64,000 bases of DNA from Halopseudomonas pelagia (GCF_009497895.1 NZ_CP033116.1:992001-1056000), one strand, 5' to 3'. Positions 49,307 to 63,199 are shown, numbered from the stretch's first letter. Made by a program: numbers and translations. Notes: generated by a model not told the origin, from the sequence alone.

Positions 49307-49317
49307 GCTCTTTAACA
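49307..49317 (+). promoter_or_regulatory. boxA antitermination site (leader)
   Basis: GCTCTTTAACA is the Nus-factor boxA element in the rRNA leader. The same element recurs before 23S at 51451-51461. Confidence 0.9.
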
Positions 49318-49470
49318 ATGTGAATCAAGTAATTCGTGTGGGTGCTTGCCTTATGGGATTGATGATCCGAAAGATTATCAGCCTAAGCAAGTTACTCTGT
49401 GAATTCACTGAGTTTTTTGTAATAAAGCTGAGCCAAGTTTAGGGTTTTCACAAAACCCAATCAGTCTTAA

Positions 49471-51006
<1,536 letters not shown>

Positions 51007-51152
51007 ATCGATAGATCACAGACCATTCGGTCAAGCACTCACACGAATTACTTGATTCATTAAGAAAGCGATAGGGTCTTTAGCTCTCAAGCTACAGTTC
51101 ACCCGTAGCAGCTAAGTCTAGGCTTATCTGTTTCGAGCGTCCCCGGGCAATT

Positions 51153-51229
<77 letters not shown>

Positions 51230-51258
51230 ATTGTCGAGGTGTGGAAGGTCTTGAAAAA

Positions 51259-51334
51259 GGGGCCATAGCTCAGCTGGGAGAGCGCCTGCCTTGCACGCAG
51301 GAGGTCAGCGGTTCGATCCCGCTTGGCTCCACCA
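51259..51334 (+). tRNA. tRNA-Ala (TGC)
   Basis: A 76-nt cloverleaf starting GGGGCCATAGCTCAG with anticodon TGC in CTTGCAC and CCA encoded. Second tRNA of the rRNA spacer. Confidence 0.97.
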
Positions 51335-51635
51335 AGACGCAGTAGGTCAGAGACGACCGAGATACCGATCGCTAGACGCCAGAGTTCATACATGAACAAT
51401 CACCGGGAAGGCTCCGAGTGGATTGTTGATGTCTGGTCTTTGTGCCAGTCGCTCTTTAACAATGTGGGAAAGTGATAGAAATGATAGACATAACAGACGT
51501 TTCACTGCGATCTGTTATGGCTAAGGTAACTTGTAATCTCAACGCAAGTTCCGGATTGTCGTGAATCATGTCATACATATCGCTTTGAATAATCGGCGCT
51601 AGCTTCGGCTAACGACAGATTGTTTGGGGTTATAT
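51335..51635 (+). other. tRNA-Ala to 23S spacer
   Basis: 301 bp without a gene. It contains a second boxA (GCTCTTTAACA, 51451-51461) and, near its end, GGTTATATGGTCAAG, which pairs with the sequence after 23S (CTTGACCATATAAC) to form the 23S processing stem. Nothing else was seen. Confidence 0.85.
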
Positions 51636-54525
<2,890 letters not shown>

Positions 54526-54674
54526 ATAACACCCAAGCAATTTGGTGTGGTCATGACCTTGATGAACGACAATCCGAACTTGGATTGAGATTGCAGTTAC
54601 CGCTATGAAAAAACATTTCTATCACCGAACCACCCCTTTACGCCGTGTAGGCTAGCACCTGCACAGCAACGAAT

Positions 54675-54793
54675 TGCTTGACGACCATAGAGCATTGGAA
54701 CCACCTGATCCCATCCCGAACTCAGAAGTGAAACGATGCATCGCCGATGGTAGTGTGAGGTTTCCTCATGTGAGAGTAGGTCATCGTCAAGCG
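54675..54793 (+). rRNA. rrf: 5S ribosomal RNA
   Basis: About 119 nt, TGCTTGACGACCATAGAGCA to GTCATCGTCAAGCG. The terminal stem (TGCTTGACGA/TCGTCAAGCG) and loop sequences match Pseudomonas 5S. Confidence 0.97.
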
Positions 54794-54805
54794 CTTATAC
54801 TGAAC

Positions 54806-54835
54806 AGCCCCGCCTGGAAACAGCGCGGGGCTTTT
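54806..54835 (+). terminator. rRNA operon terminator
   Basis: AGCCCCGC (54806-54813) pairs with GCGGGGCT (54825-54832), followed by TTTT and TTTG. It ends the rRNA operon 38 bp before the IS element. Confidence 0.9.
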
Positions 54836-54864
54836 CTTTGCGCGGAAAAAAGTGGTCCAAGCCA

Positions 54865-54872
54865 CTTGAACC
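54865..54872. repeat. Target-site duplication, left copy
   Basis: CTTGAACC, identical to 57423-57430 on the far side of the IS66 element. Confidence 0.95.
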
Positions 54873-54903
54873 GTAAGCGTCCGGCGAAGTCACCTTGCGC
54901 GCC

Positions 54904-55020
54904 TGTATCACCCTCTTAACGGGTCGCTGTATCACATGCTGAACGCTTTTCTTGTATCACCCTCTGCACGCTTATAAATCAGTGCGAGACTATTACGGGG
55001 TAGCCGTTTTGGGTGATACA
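54904..55020. repeat. TGTATCAC repeats in the IS66 left end
   Basis: TGTATCAC occurs at 54904-54911, 54928-54935 and 54953-54960, and inverted (GTGATACA) at 55013-55020. The first and third copies are longer (TGTATCACCCTCT). They lie between the IS end and the tnpC stop and could be transposase-binding or regulatory sites (inference). Confidence 0.6.
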
Positions 55021-55029
55021 CCGCGGCGA

Positions 55030-56607
55030 TTACTGACCCGCTTTTGATGGTTCCCACTGATGCGGCAGTAACTGACTAATCTGGCTCGCTCGCTGTGTTG
55101 GTAGCCTGGTCAGCACATCCTTCAGATACGCATACGGGTCATGACCATTCAGCTTGGCTGATTGGATCAGGCTCATCACCGCGGCGGCGCGCCGACCACT
55201 GCGCAGCGAGCCGGCGAACAACCAGTTCGAACGTCCCAGCGCCCAGGGTCGGATCTGGTTTTCCACTCGGTTGTTGTCGATAGGCACACGGCCATCGTCC
55301 AGGTAGCGCGTCAGCGCAGCCCAGCGTTTCAGGCTGTAATCCAGTGCTCGTGCCGTACCCGAACCGTCCGGCACTTTGGTCCGTTGTGCAATCATCCAGT
55401 GATGCAAGGCATCCGCCAGTGGCCGGGCTCTGGCGGCCCTGATCGCCTGTCGTCTATCGGGTGGCTCGTCCTTGGTGTTTCGCTCAATTTCGTAGAGCTT
55501 ACCGATATACTCAAGTGCCTGTGCAGCCAAGGTGCTCTGGTTAGCCTGGTGTAAGTCATAGAACTTGCGGCGTGCATGCGCCATGCAGCCGATTTCCACG
55601 ATGCCCTTACCGAACCCGGCTTTATAGCCCGCGTAGTCATCGCACACCAATTTTCCTTGCCAGTCATCGAGGAAGTTGCGGGCATGTTCACCCGCGCGAC
55701 TTGGAGCGAAGTCATAGACAGTGGCTTTCAGTTCGGCGAAGGGTGTCGTGCAGTAAGCCCAGACGTAGGCCTTATGGGTTTTCTTCTTGCCTGGGGCCAA
55801 CATGCTGACCGGTGTTTCATCAGCATGCAGCACCGGATGCTGGAGTAGTTCATGCCGTAGCGCATCCACCAGCGGCTGCAACTGAACGCCGCAGGTACCG
55901 ACCCATTCGGCCAAGGTAGAGCGTGCGATTTCCAGGCCTGCTCGACCGAAGATACGTTCCTGACGGTACAGCGGTAGATGATCGGCATACTTGGCGACCA
56001 GTACCTGAGCCAGCAGGCCAGCGGTCGGGATGCCCTTATCGATAACCTGCGCAGGAACGGGCGCCTGGATCAGGGTTTCGCACTTGGTGCAGGCCCACTT
56101 GCCACGGATATGCCGCTCGACACTGAACACGCCCGGTACATAGTCCAGTTTCTCACTGATGTCTTCGCCGATACGCGTGAGCTGGCAGCCACAGCGACAT
56201 TGGGTATTGTCGGGCTCGTGGCGGATCAAGGTGCGTGGCAGCTCCGTCGGTAAGGCTCCGCGCTTGGGTTGCTGCTTGGCTTTGGGCGCTGGTTCGGTAG
56301 TTGCCTTTGCCTGTTCCAGCTCGACCTCGATAGCAGCCAGGTCGCTGTCGACCAGCTCGTCCAGCAATAAGCCTTGCATCACAGAGAACTGTTCACTGCG
56401 CCGGGCATACTTGTGGCGCTTGAGGATCGCGAGTTCGTGAGTCAGTTTGTCATTCAGCGCAGTACTGTGCGTCAGCGCCCGATCCTTAGCCGCCAGAGAG
56501 GCCATCAACTCGGCCGCCAGAGTGCGGAGTTGTTCGGCAGATAGCTGATTGAGGTCGGGCTGCTGGGTCATGGAGGTAGTATGCCCAACCCGCAGCTGGC
56601 TGTGCAT
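55030..56607 (-). CDS. tnpC: IS66 transposase TnpC
   Basis: A 525-residue IS66 transposase. N-terminal leucine-zipper-like region, zinc-finger-like CRCGCQL and KWACTKCETL segments, then the DDE core (HADETPVSML, CDDYAGYKAGF) and the C-terminal DNNRVENQIRPWALGRSNWLFAGS. It carries out cut or copy of the element. Start at 56607 has GAAGGG upstream; MTQQ at 56571 is an alternative. Confidence 0.95.
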   Translation of the reverse strand: MHSQLRVGHTTSMTQQPDLNQLSAEQLRTLAAELMASLAAKDRALTHSTALNDKLTHELAILKRHKYARRSEQFSVMQGLLLDELVDSDLAAIEVELEQAKATTEPAPKAKQQPKRGALPTELPRTLIRHEPDNTQCRCGCQLTRIGEDISEKLDYVPGVFSVERHIRGKWACTKCETLIQAPVPAQVIDKGIPTAGLLAQVLVAKYADHLPLYRQERIFGRAGLEIARSTLAEWVGTCGVQLQPLVDALRHELLQHPVLHADETPVSMLAPGKKKTHKAYVWAYCTTPFAELKATVYDFAPSRAGEHARNFLDDWQGKLVCDDYAGYKAGFGKGIVEIGCMAHARRKFYDLHQANQSTLAAQALEYIGKLYEIERNTKDEPPDRRQAIRAARARPLADALHHWMIAQRTKVPDGSGTARALDYSLKRWAALTRYLDDGRVPIDNNRVENQIRPWALGRSNWLFAGSLRSGRRAAAVMSLIQSAKLNGHDPYAYLKDVLTRLPTQRASQISQLLPHQWEPSKAGQ

Positions 56608-56645
56608 ACACCCTTCGGGTTATGGCGCTTGGCAGCAGGCTATGC

Positions 56646-56981
56646 TTAAAGTACCGAGATGATGCCGGCGTCACCGATACGCTGCCAAGGCAGTCCTTGA
56701 GCCAGTGCCATGAGCTGTTCATTGGTCAGGTTTACCCGGTCACCGCGCCAGGTGTCGGCCCAGTGAAACTTGCCCCGGTTCAGACGTCGGGCACACAACC
56801 AGATACCCAGACCATCATGCACCAGGACCTTCATCCGATTACCGCGGTTGTTGGCAAACAGATAAGCACAGTGCGGTCTGGCCGCCCCGAAGACAGCAAT
56901 AACGCGTGCTAGGGCTTTATCCGGGCCGGCACGCATATCCAGCGGCTCGGTTGCCAACCAGATTTCGTCGATACGGATCAT
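56646..56981 (-). CDS. tnpB: IS66 accessory protein TnpB
   Basis: A 111-residue IS66 Orf2 protein: LATEPLDMRAGPDKALARVI, YLFANNRGNRMKVLVHDGLG and GIWLCARRLNRGKFHW are diagnostic. It is required for transposition in IS66 (known), its mechanism unclear. Its start overlaps the tnpA stop by 4 bp. Confidence 0.95.
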   Translation of the reverse strand: MIRIDEIWLATEPLDMRAGPDKALARVIAVFGAARPHCAYLFANNRGNRMKVLVHDGLGIWLCARRLNRGKFHWADTWRGDRVNLTNEQLMALAQGLPWQRIGDAGIISVL

Positions 56982-57340
56982 CGCAGCAGATCACGCAGTA
57001 AGGCTGCGCATTGGTGTGCCTGCTCAGTAGGCCACTCAACGACAACGGCGCCGCCAGTGTGGGGTATTTCGATACGGATAGCACTATGCGGGCGGGTCTC
57101 GGATGACAAGGCAGGTGCTGGTAGCTTTACCGGCACAAATGAAGGTGTTGAATAACGAGTATCGCTGCGCTGTGACTCTCTGATCCAACGGCGGACCATG
57201 TTGGCGTTCAGACGGTTATCCAGTGCAATGCGCGATACGGAGACCCCGGGTTCCAGGCAAGCAGCAACGATAGAGGCTTTGAAGTCTGACGTGAAGCGGC
57301 GACGCTTCGGTGCGGGCTTGACTACGCTTGATGTGTTCAT
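56978..57340 (-). CDS. tnpA: IS66 TnpA, helix-turn-helix protein
   Basis: A 120-residue protein with a transposase-8/IS3-like helix-turn-helix: RRRFTSDFKASIVAACLEPGVSVSRIALDNRLNANMVRRWI. It is the first gene of the IS66 operon and overlaps tnpB by 4 bp (ATGA). Confidence 0.93.
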   Translation of the reverse strand: MNTSSVVKPAPKRRRFTSDFKASIVAACLEPGVSVSRIALDNRLNANMVRRWIRESQRSDTRYSTPSFVPVKLPAPALSSETRPHSAIRIEIPHTGGAVVVEWPTEQAHQCAALLRDLLR

Positions 57341-57422
57341 GACAAGTGTCCACTAAAGAATAAGTGGACACTATCCTGACCGTACCGTTGTCAGCCTCAA
57401 GATGTGATTACCGGACGGTTAC

Positions 57423-57430
57423 CTTGAACC
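57423..57430. repeat. Target-site duplication, right copy
   Basis: CTTGAACC, identical to 54865-54872; identical copies point to a recent insertion. Confidence 0.95.
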
Positions 57431-57469
57431 AACGACTACCCTGTATTCAACCCCCTTGTCCCGGCCATA

Positions 57470-57584
57470 CCCGTCATTCCCGCGCAGGCGGGAATCCAGT
57501 CGGACCTGGACTCCTGCACCTTGATCGCAAGCAGAGCGCTCTCTACCGCTGCGCTTGGATTCCCGCCTGCGCGGGAATGACGGG
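57470..57584. repeat. REPIN/MITE-like inverted repeat
   Basis: A 29-nt arm, CCCGTCATTCCCGCGCAGGC onward, at 57470-57498 is repeated perfectly in inverted form at 57556-57584, with 57 nt between. Each arm is itself palindromic (ATTCCCGC/GCGGGAAT). Paired palindromic units of this type occur as REP/REPIN or MITE families. It sits between the IS and the acyl-CoA ligase gene; the rest of 57431-57754 holds no gene. Confidence 0.88.
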
Positions 57585-57754
57585 GTGGGTTGCAATGGCA
57601 TGGTGGAAGGGGGCAGAGGTGTAGCGACTAACGCCGAGGGCGCAGGTGATGGTTGCAGAGACCTGTGCGCAAACGGATCACCCAGCACAAAGCACCAACA
57701 CCGGCTTGACGCGCTCACCACGCCGCCGCACCGGCTTCCAGCTTCCAGCTGAAA

Positions 57755-59419
57755 TTACTGCGACGCTTTTTTCCACTCCTCTTCCTGCAACAGTCGCCAC
57801 ATGATTTTCCCGGTAGGGGATTTGGGAATGCTGTCGGTAAACTCGATCACTACAGGGCACTTATAAGCGGCCATATTGTTCTGGCACCAACTGATGATGT
57901 CCTCTTCAGTGGTCGATTCATTGCCGGCTGACAGCACGACAAAGGCCTTCACGGTTTCCCCGCGACGGGGGTGCGGTGTAGAAATCACGCAGACTTCGCG
58001 AATGGCTGGATGCGAGTACATGAGCGACTCGACCTCGGCCGGCCAGACTTTATAGCCTGAGGCGTTGATCATGCGTTTGACGCGGTCTACCAGGAAAAAA
58101 TAGCCTTCCTCATCGTAGTAACCCAGATCGCCGGAGCGGAAGAAACGATGGCCATCGACTTCCACGAAGGCTTCTTCTGTCGCCTCCGGGCGGTTCCAGT
58201 AGCCCTGGAATATCTGTTCGCCGCGCATGATGATCTCACCAGTAACGCCCACGCCGACTTCTTCCAGGGTTTCGATGTTGATCACCCTGGAGTCGACGCC
58301 AATAATCGGGATACCGAGGCATTGCGGTTTGCATGCCTGAGGCGGATTGACGTGAGTAGGGGCGATGGTTTCGGACAGGCCATAGCCTTCCATATAAATC
58401 AGACCAGTCTTGTCGATCAATTTGGCCGCGACCGCTGCGGGCATGGCTGCACCGCCACCGCCGATGCTCTTCAGTGAGCTGATATCGTACTGATCGATAT
58501 CCGGATCGGAGAGCATATCGACGACCATGGTCGAAATATTCCGCCAGGTATTAACCTTGACCCGCTGGATAAGCTCGGCTGCGACCTTGCGGTCCCAGCG
58601 CGTCATCACAACCAGCGTGCCGCCCGCATACAGCGTGCTATTCATGCACGATTGCATGCCGGTGACATGGAACATGGGTACTGACACCAGGTGCACAACA
58701 TCATGTTGCGCATTGGTCCAGACTGCGCCATACACGGTAGTGGCCATGACGCTGTGATGAGTGTGCACACAGCCTTTGGGGTTGCCAGTGGTGCCAGAGC
58801 TATAGGGGATAACGCACAGATCATCGGGGCCCGCGGTCAGCAGCCCTGGCGTCAGGTCCGCGTTCAGCGCTGCTTGCCAGCGGGTCACGCCGGGTAGCTT
58901 GGCATCGGTGGCAGGCTCGCGCACTGCCTCGGGCAAGTTGAGATCTGTAGGTTCGGTAACGTATTCAGAGTAAGCGCTGACGATCACCTCACGCAGATGT
59001 CCCTGGCCAACATGCTCGAAGATGTGCTCGACCAGCTCTTGGGCACAAAGGGCCACCGGCGCCTGGGTGTCTTCAATCAGATACTTGATCTCGGCCGAGC
59101 GATTCATCGGGTTGACCGGCACTACTACGGCATTGGCGCGCAAGATGGCGAAGTAGCCAATAATATATTGCGGGCTGTTCTGCATATACAGCAGTACCCG
59201 GTCGCCAGCTTTAACGCCGGCTTGCTGCAGGTACCCAGCGATGGCCTCGGCCTGCCGCTTGAATTCGTTATAGGTAACATCCGTGCCGTAATAATGAATT
59301 GCGGGGTGCTCGCCAAAGCGCAAGGCCGAGACGGTAAGGTTGTGAAAGACGCTGGTGGCGGGCAGCTCAAGCTGCCTTGGAACTTGAGGGGGCCAGACGT
59401 TGAAGTGGCGTTCGAACAT
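57755..59419 (-). CDS. Long-chain fatty acid--CoA ligase-like AMP-binding enzyme
   Basis: A 554-residue adenylate-forming enzyme. Core motifs PYSSGTTGNPKGCVHTH, YMEGYGLSET, FRSGDLGYYDEEGYFFLVDR and the final SPTGKIMWRLL are intact. It activates a carboxylic acid as acyl-AMP and then acyl-CoA. The acid cannot be decided; medium/long-chain fatty acid is the best guess. No signal or membrane segment, so cytoplasmic. It converges with the REPIN side and is divergent from leuA. Confidence 0.85.
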   Translation of the reverse strand: MFERHFNVWPPQVPRQLELPATSVFHNLTVSALRFGEHPAIHYYGTDVTYNEFKRQAEAIAGYLQQAGVKAGDRVLLYMQNSPQYIIGYFAILRANAVVVPVNPMNRSAEIKYLIEDTQAPVALCAQELVEHIFEHVGQGHLREVIVSAYSEYVTEPTDLNLPEAVREPATDAKLPGVTRWQAALNADLTPGLLTAGPDDLCVIPYSSGTTGNPKGCVHTHHSVMATTVYGAVWTNAQHDVVHLVSVPMFHVTGMQSCMNSTLYAGGTLVVMTRWDRKVAAELIQRVKVNTWRNISTMVVDMLSDPDIDQYDISSLKSIGGGGAAMPAAVAAKLIDKTGLIYMEGYGLSETIAPTHVNPPQACKPQCLGIPIIGVDSRVINIETLEEVGVGVTGEIIMRGEQIFQGYWNRPEATEEAFVEVDGHRFFRSGDLGYYDEEGYFFLVDRVKRMINASGYKVWPAEVESLMYSHPAIREVCVISTPHPRRGETVKAFVVLSAGNESTTEEDIISWCQNNMAAYKCPVVIEFTDSIPKSPTGKIMWRLLQEEEWKKASQ

Positions 59420-59624
59420 GCGCGAGCTACCTGTGACTGTTGTTGTTTTAACGGTGCATCCAGGGCCTATATGCTGACGGCCAGCGATGCCATTTTATTA
59501 TCGTGACACCAGAGTAGCGCCTTATCGAGCCTATTGTGAACCGCCAGTCATTTTGGTGTTGGCCGGTCATAAGCAGCTGTAAGGTTGCCTTCAGTCAAGG
59601 CCGGACAGGGGATCAGATACACTG

Positions 59625-59653
59625 TTGGATAAGGTATAGTAGAGGCCTATTAT
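59625..59653 (+). promoter_or_regulatory. Candidate leuA promoter
   Basis: TTGGAT (59625-59630), 17 bp, TATTAT (59648-59653), about 68 bp before the leuA start. The 301-bp interval from 59420 otherwise holds no recognisable gene or leader peptide. Confidence 0.55.
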
Positions 59654-59720
59654 TTTCAGGCTAAGCAAGTCTGAAGCGACTGTGTGCAGCGCTATATCGG
59701 CCACAAGAGGAGCTCTTCCG

Positions 59721-61265
59721 ATGAGTCAGGATCGCGTTATTATTTTTGATACTACCCTGCGTGATGGCGAGCAAAGCCCTGGCGCATCCATGACCAAGGA
59801 AGAAAAACTGCGCATTGCCAAGGCGCTGGAAAAGCTCAAGGTCGATGTCATCGAAGCGGGGTTTGCGATCGCCAGTCCGGGTGACTTTGCCGCGGTGAAG
59901 CTAATCGCCGATACTATTCAGGACAGCATCATCTGCAGCCTGTCCCGCGCGATGGATGCCGATATCGACCGCGCTGCCGAAGCACTGGCGGGCGCCAACC
60001 ACGGGCGCATTCACACCTTTATCGCCACCAGTCCAATCCATATGCAACACAAGCTGCGCTTGCAGCCGGATCAGGTAGTGGAGCAAGCGGTTCGCGCGGT
60101 CACGCGTGCGCGTAATTTGTGCCCGGACGTAGAGTTTTCCTGTGAGGATGCCGGTCGCTCGGAGATCGATTTTCTCTGCCGTATTATCGAAGCCGCAATC
60201 GATGCCGGGGCGCGGACGATCAATATTCCCGATACGGTCGGCTATGCGATCCCCCACCAGTTTGGCGAGATGATCAGGCAGATCATTCAGCGCGTGCCGA
60301 ATGCCGACAAGGCGGTGTTTTCGGTCCATTGCCATAACGATCTGGGTTTGGCCGTGGCCAACTCGCTAGCGGCAGTTACCGCCGGGGCTCGGCAAGTTGA
60401 ATGTACGATCAACGGGCTGGGTGAGCGCGCGGGCAACGCTGCTCTTGAAGAGATCGTCATGGCAATCCGCACCCGTGAGGACGTATTAGGCGTGCAGACC
60501 GGCATCGTCACCGAAAATATCCTCGCTGCATCCAGACTGGTGTCAGGGATAACCGGGTTTGTCGTGCAGCCGAACAAGGCCATCGTCGGCGCCAATGCCT
60601 TTGCTCACGAATCAGGCATTCATCAGGATGGGGTGCTCAAGCACCGCGAAACCTATGAGATCATGAGTGCCCAGTCAGTCGGCTGGCATACCAACAAGCT
60701 GTCATTGGGTAAGTTGTCTGGCCGCAACGCGTTTCGGTCGCGCCTGGCTGAACTCGGCATAGAGCTGCAAAGTGAAGCGGATATGAATCTGGCCTTTGCA
60801 CGATTCAAGGAGTTGGCAGACAAGAAACATGAGATTTTCGATGAAGATCTGCAGGCGCTGGTTTCCGATACGCTGACCGAGGTCGTCGAACATGTGAAGC
60901 TGGTTTACCTTGATGTTGCCTCGCGCATGGGCGAGACCCCACAGGCCCGTGTGGTGTTGAATGTTGATGGTCAAGAGCGGGAAGCCAGTGCGCCAGGTTC
61001 CGGTCCGGTGGATGCGACCTTCAAGGCGATCGAACAGATCATCTGTTCAGAATCCATCTTGCAGCTGTATTCGGTCAATGCGATTACACAGGGTACAGAC
61101 TCCCAGGGCGAGGTCACCGTTCGGCTGGAAAAGGCCGGGCGCATCGTCAACGGTAATGGTGCGGATACCGACATTGTTGTGGCCTCAGCGAAAGCCTATA
61201 TCAATGCTTTGAATCTGATGCGTGAAGGCGCGTATCGCGCGCATCCCCAGGCGGCCGCAGTCTGA
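59721..61265 (+). CDS. leuA: 2-isopropylmalate synthase
   Basis: A 514-residue Leu[20 protein letters not shown] and [17 protein letters not shown] supply the metal and catalytic site; [13 protein letters not shown] follows. The C-terminal ~130 residues are the leucine-feedback domain. It condenses 2-oxoisovalerate with acetyl-CoA in leucine synthesis. ATG 59721 has AGAGGAGC at 59705-59712. The class fits the E. coli-type LeuA. Its stop overlaps the next gene by 1 bp. Confidence 0.93.
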   Translation: MSQDRVIIFDTTLRDGEQSPGASMTKEEKLRIAKALEKLKVDVIEAGFAIASPGDFAAVKLIADTIQDSIICSLSRAMDADIDRAAEALAGANHGRIHTFIATSPIHMQHKLRLQPDQVVEQAVRAVTRARNLCPDVEFSCEDAGRSEIDFLCRIIEAAIDAGARTINIPDTVGYAIPHQFGEMIRQIIQRVPNADKAVFSVHCHNDLGLAVANSLAAVTAGARQVECTINGLGERAGNAALEEIVMAIRTREDVLGVQTGIVTENILAASRLVSGITGFVVQPNKAIVGANAFAHESGIHQDGVLKHRETYEIMSAQSVGWHTNKLSLGKLSGRNAFRSRLAELGIELQSEADMNLAFARFKELADKKHEIFDEDLQALVSDTLTEVVEHVKLVYLDVASRMGETPQARVVLNVDGQEREASAPGSGPVDATFKAIEQIICSESILQLYSVNAITQGTDSQGEVTVRLEKAGRIVNGNGADTDIVVASAKAYINALNLMREGAYRAHPQAAAV

Positions 61266-62089
61266 TGCGCGAATCAGTACGGTTGGCTTATCTCGAAGCC
61301 ATGGGTGTAACCGGATGGGTACCAATGCAGACGCTCGCGCATGCGGCTCTGCGTTCCGCGCCGGAGCCCGAGTTGCCAGTAGAAAACGTCCAGCAGCGCC
61401 TGGAACCGGCGCTGGCAAAAGGTGTGGACGTGGTCGTCGATACTGTAAGCGCCGAACAGCCGACCATTGTGAGCGCCGAGCGCGCGGCTGTACCTGCACC
61501 CCGTAAGCATGAACTGCCGCGCGTGTCGCCGCCGAAGCCTGCTACTTTGCCGACAAAAATCGAGCCCGAAGAAGAAAAAACGGTGGCGCCGGCCGTCGAG
61601 CTCACTCAGGTAGCGCCGTTTTATCTGCAGCTATGGATGGCGGGGCCCTGCGCGTTGCTCATCGAAACGCCGGACCCGGGTATCGAAAAGGGCACGCCTC
61701 ACTATAACTTGCTCGGCGATATTCTCCGCGCTGCGCAGTTGCCAACCACCCCGCAGTTGCATGCTGACTTCCGCTGGCCATTGAGCCGCAATCCACAAGT
61801 CGCGCGTAGCGCAGCAGCTGCCAGTGAGGCTTTGCAGGCGTTCATGCAAGCCCGTTTGGAGTTGGCTCCCGTCAGCTCCATTGGCTGTTTCGGCGTCGCG
61901 GCGGGCTTGCTTGCCGAGTCTGACCCGCAGCAAGCTGAAGCCCTCTGCGGTCGGGAAGAAGCGCTGGAGGGTTTGGCGGCCGCCTGGTTTGCCCCCGATT
62001 TACAGACGTTGATGCAGAAACCCCAGGAGAAAGCGCGCCTATGGCATTTGTTGAAGCGGGTAATGCCGCGCTGGCAGGACAGGGCATGA
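61265..62089 (+). CDS. holD: Probable DNA polymerase III psi subunit (pseudomonad type)
   Basis: A 274-residue protein. The N-terminus VRLAYLEAMGVTGWVPMQTL resembles the psi segment that contacts chi/tau; residues ~40-110 are a variable linker rich in Pro, Glu and Ala. Sequence to E. coli HolD is otherwise weak. The place, directly before rimI, is that of holD, and a cryptic psi has been described biochemically in P. aeruginosa from this locus (known). Some homologues are mislabelled TonB because of the linker. TGATG overlaps leuA. Confidence 0.7.
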   Translation: MRESVRLAYLEAMGVTGWVPMQTLAHAALRSAPEPELPVENVQQRLEPALAKGVDVVVDTVSAEQPTIVSAERAAVPAPRKHELPRVSPPKPATLPTKIEPEEEKTVAPAVELTQVAPFYLQLWMAGPCALLIETPDPGIEKGTPHYNLLGDILRAAQLPTTPQLHADFRWPLSRNPQVARSAAAASEALQAFMQARLELAPVSSIGCFGVAAGLLAESDPQQAEALCGREEALEGLAAAWFAPDLQTLMQKPQEKARLWHLLKRVMPRWQDRA

Positions 62090-62538
62090 GCGAATTGCGT
62101 TACCGAGCGATGCTCGAAGCGGACCTGGACGAGGTGTTGAGTATCGAAGCCGCCGCGTTCAGTCATCCATGGACGCGAGGTATCTTTCTGGACTGCGTAC
62201 GCTCCGAATATGAATGCTGGTTGCTGTTTAGCGGAAACCAGCAGGTAGGGCATACCGTTCTTTCCGCTGCCGGCGATGAGTCGCATTTGTTGAATATCAC
62301 TATCAAACCTGAGAATCAGGGCTTCGGCTTGGGCGCTGCGTTGCTGGAATTCATCATCGACCGCGCCAAACAGCGCAAGGCGGAGGTGACCTTCCTCGAA
62401 GTCCGGGCTTCGAATGAGGCGGCTGCGAGGCTGTACGAGCGCTTTGGTTTTAATGAGATAGGACGGCGGCGAAACTATTACCCCGCAGCGGGTGGCAGAG
62501 AAGACGCTTTGGTAATGGCTTATTCGTTGATTGACTAG
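62086..62538 (+). CDS. rimI: Ribosomal protein S18-alanine N-acetyltransferase
   Basis: A 150-residue GNAT. The acetyl-CoA loop is in ENQGFGLGAALLEF, the RimI-specific AAFSHPWTRGIFLDC is near residue 25, and EVRASNEAAARLYERFGF lies before the end. It acetylates the N-terminal alanine of ribosomal protein S18. The start 62086 overlaps the upstream stop by 4 bp (ATGA), so the two are co-translated. Confidence 0.93.
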   Translation: MSELRYRAMLEADLDEVLSIEAAAFSHPWTRGIFLDCVRSEYECWLLFSGNQQVGHTVLSAAGDESHLLNITIKPENQGFGLGAALLEFIIDRAKQRKAEVTFLEVRASNEAAARLYERFGFNEIGRRRNYYPAAGGREDALVMAYSLID

Positions 62539-62563
62539 ATGTGTTCCAGACAAGGTGGTGTGA

Positions 62564-63199
62564 ATGACTGATTTGACGCAGCTGTTTGATAATAACCGCG
62601 CGTGGGCTGAATCCATCACGAAGGAAGACCCCGAATTCTTCTCCAAACTGGCAGGCCAGCAGGCGCCTGAGTATCTGTGGATTGGTTGTGCCGATTCCCG
62701 AGTGCCGGCCAACGAGATAGTCGGGTTGTTACCGGGGGAGCTTTTCGTGCACCGGAACGTCGCCAATGTGGTGCTGCATACTGACCTGAATTGCCTGTCG
62801 GTTATGCAGTTTGCGGTGGATGTGCTCAAGGTCAAACATATTATCGTCACCGGCCACTATAACTGCGGTGGTGTGCGTGCGGCGATGCACAACAAGCAGC
62901 TCGGTCTCAGCGATGGGTGGCTGCGTTCGATTCGCGATCTGTATTATGAGCAGCGGAATAAACTCAGCCTGATAGAGAGTGAAGAAGCTCAGCTGGACCT
63001 GATGTGTGAGTTGAACGTCAAACGTCAGGTAGCCAACGTCAGCCACACCAGCATCGTTCAGAACGCTTGGCACCGGGACCAGCCCTTGAGCGTGCATGGC
63101 TTTATTTACGGTCTCAAAGATGGGCATCTGAAGGACCTGGACGTGTCTGTGGATAACGCCGAGCAAATCCCTGAGCAGTACCGGCTGAGCCCCCCTTGA
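62564..63199 (+). CDS. can: Beta-class carbonic anhydrase
   Basis: A 211-residue enzyme. Zinc ligands and catalytic residues are in GCADSRVPANEIV (Cys, Asp) and GHYNCGGVRAA (His, Cys). It interconverts carbon dioxide and bicarbonate in the cytoplasm. Length and HRNVANVV segment match Can of E. coli. It follows rimI by 25 bp, so it may be in the same transcript. Confidence 0.93.
   Translation: MTDLTQLFDNNRAWAESITKEDPEFFSKLAGQQAPEYLWIGCADSRVPANEIVGLLPGELFVHRNVANVVLHTDLNCLSVMQFAVDVLKVKHIIVTGHYNCGGVRAAMHNKQLGLSDGWLRSIRDLYYEQRNKLSLIESEEAQLDLMCELNVKRQVANVSHTSIVQNAWHRDQPLSVHGFIYGLKDGHLKDLDVSVDNAEQIPEQYRLSPP

Larger units (their letters stand above)
54873..57422 (-). mobile_element. IS66-family insertion sequence
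   Basis: A complete element of 2550 bp with three transposase genes in the order tnpA-tnpB-tnpC on the minus strand. The ends are imperfect inverted repeats, GTAAGCGTCCGG at 54873 and GTAACCGTCCGG read in from 57422 (one mismatch in 12). The element is flanked by the exact 8-bp direct repeat CTTGAACC (54865-54872 and 57423-57430), the 8-bp duplication typical of IS66. All three genes look intact, so it may be active. Confidence 0.95.
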
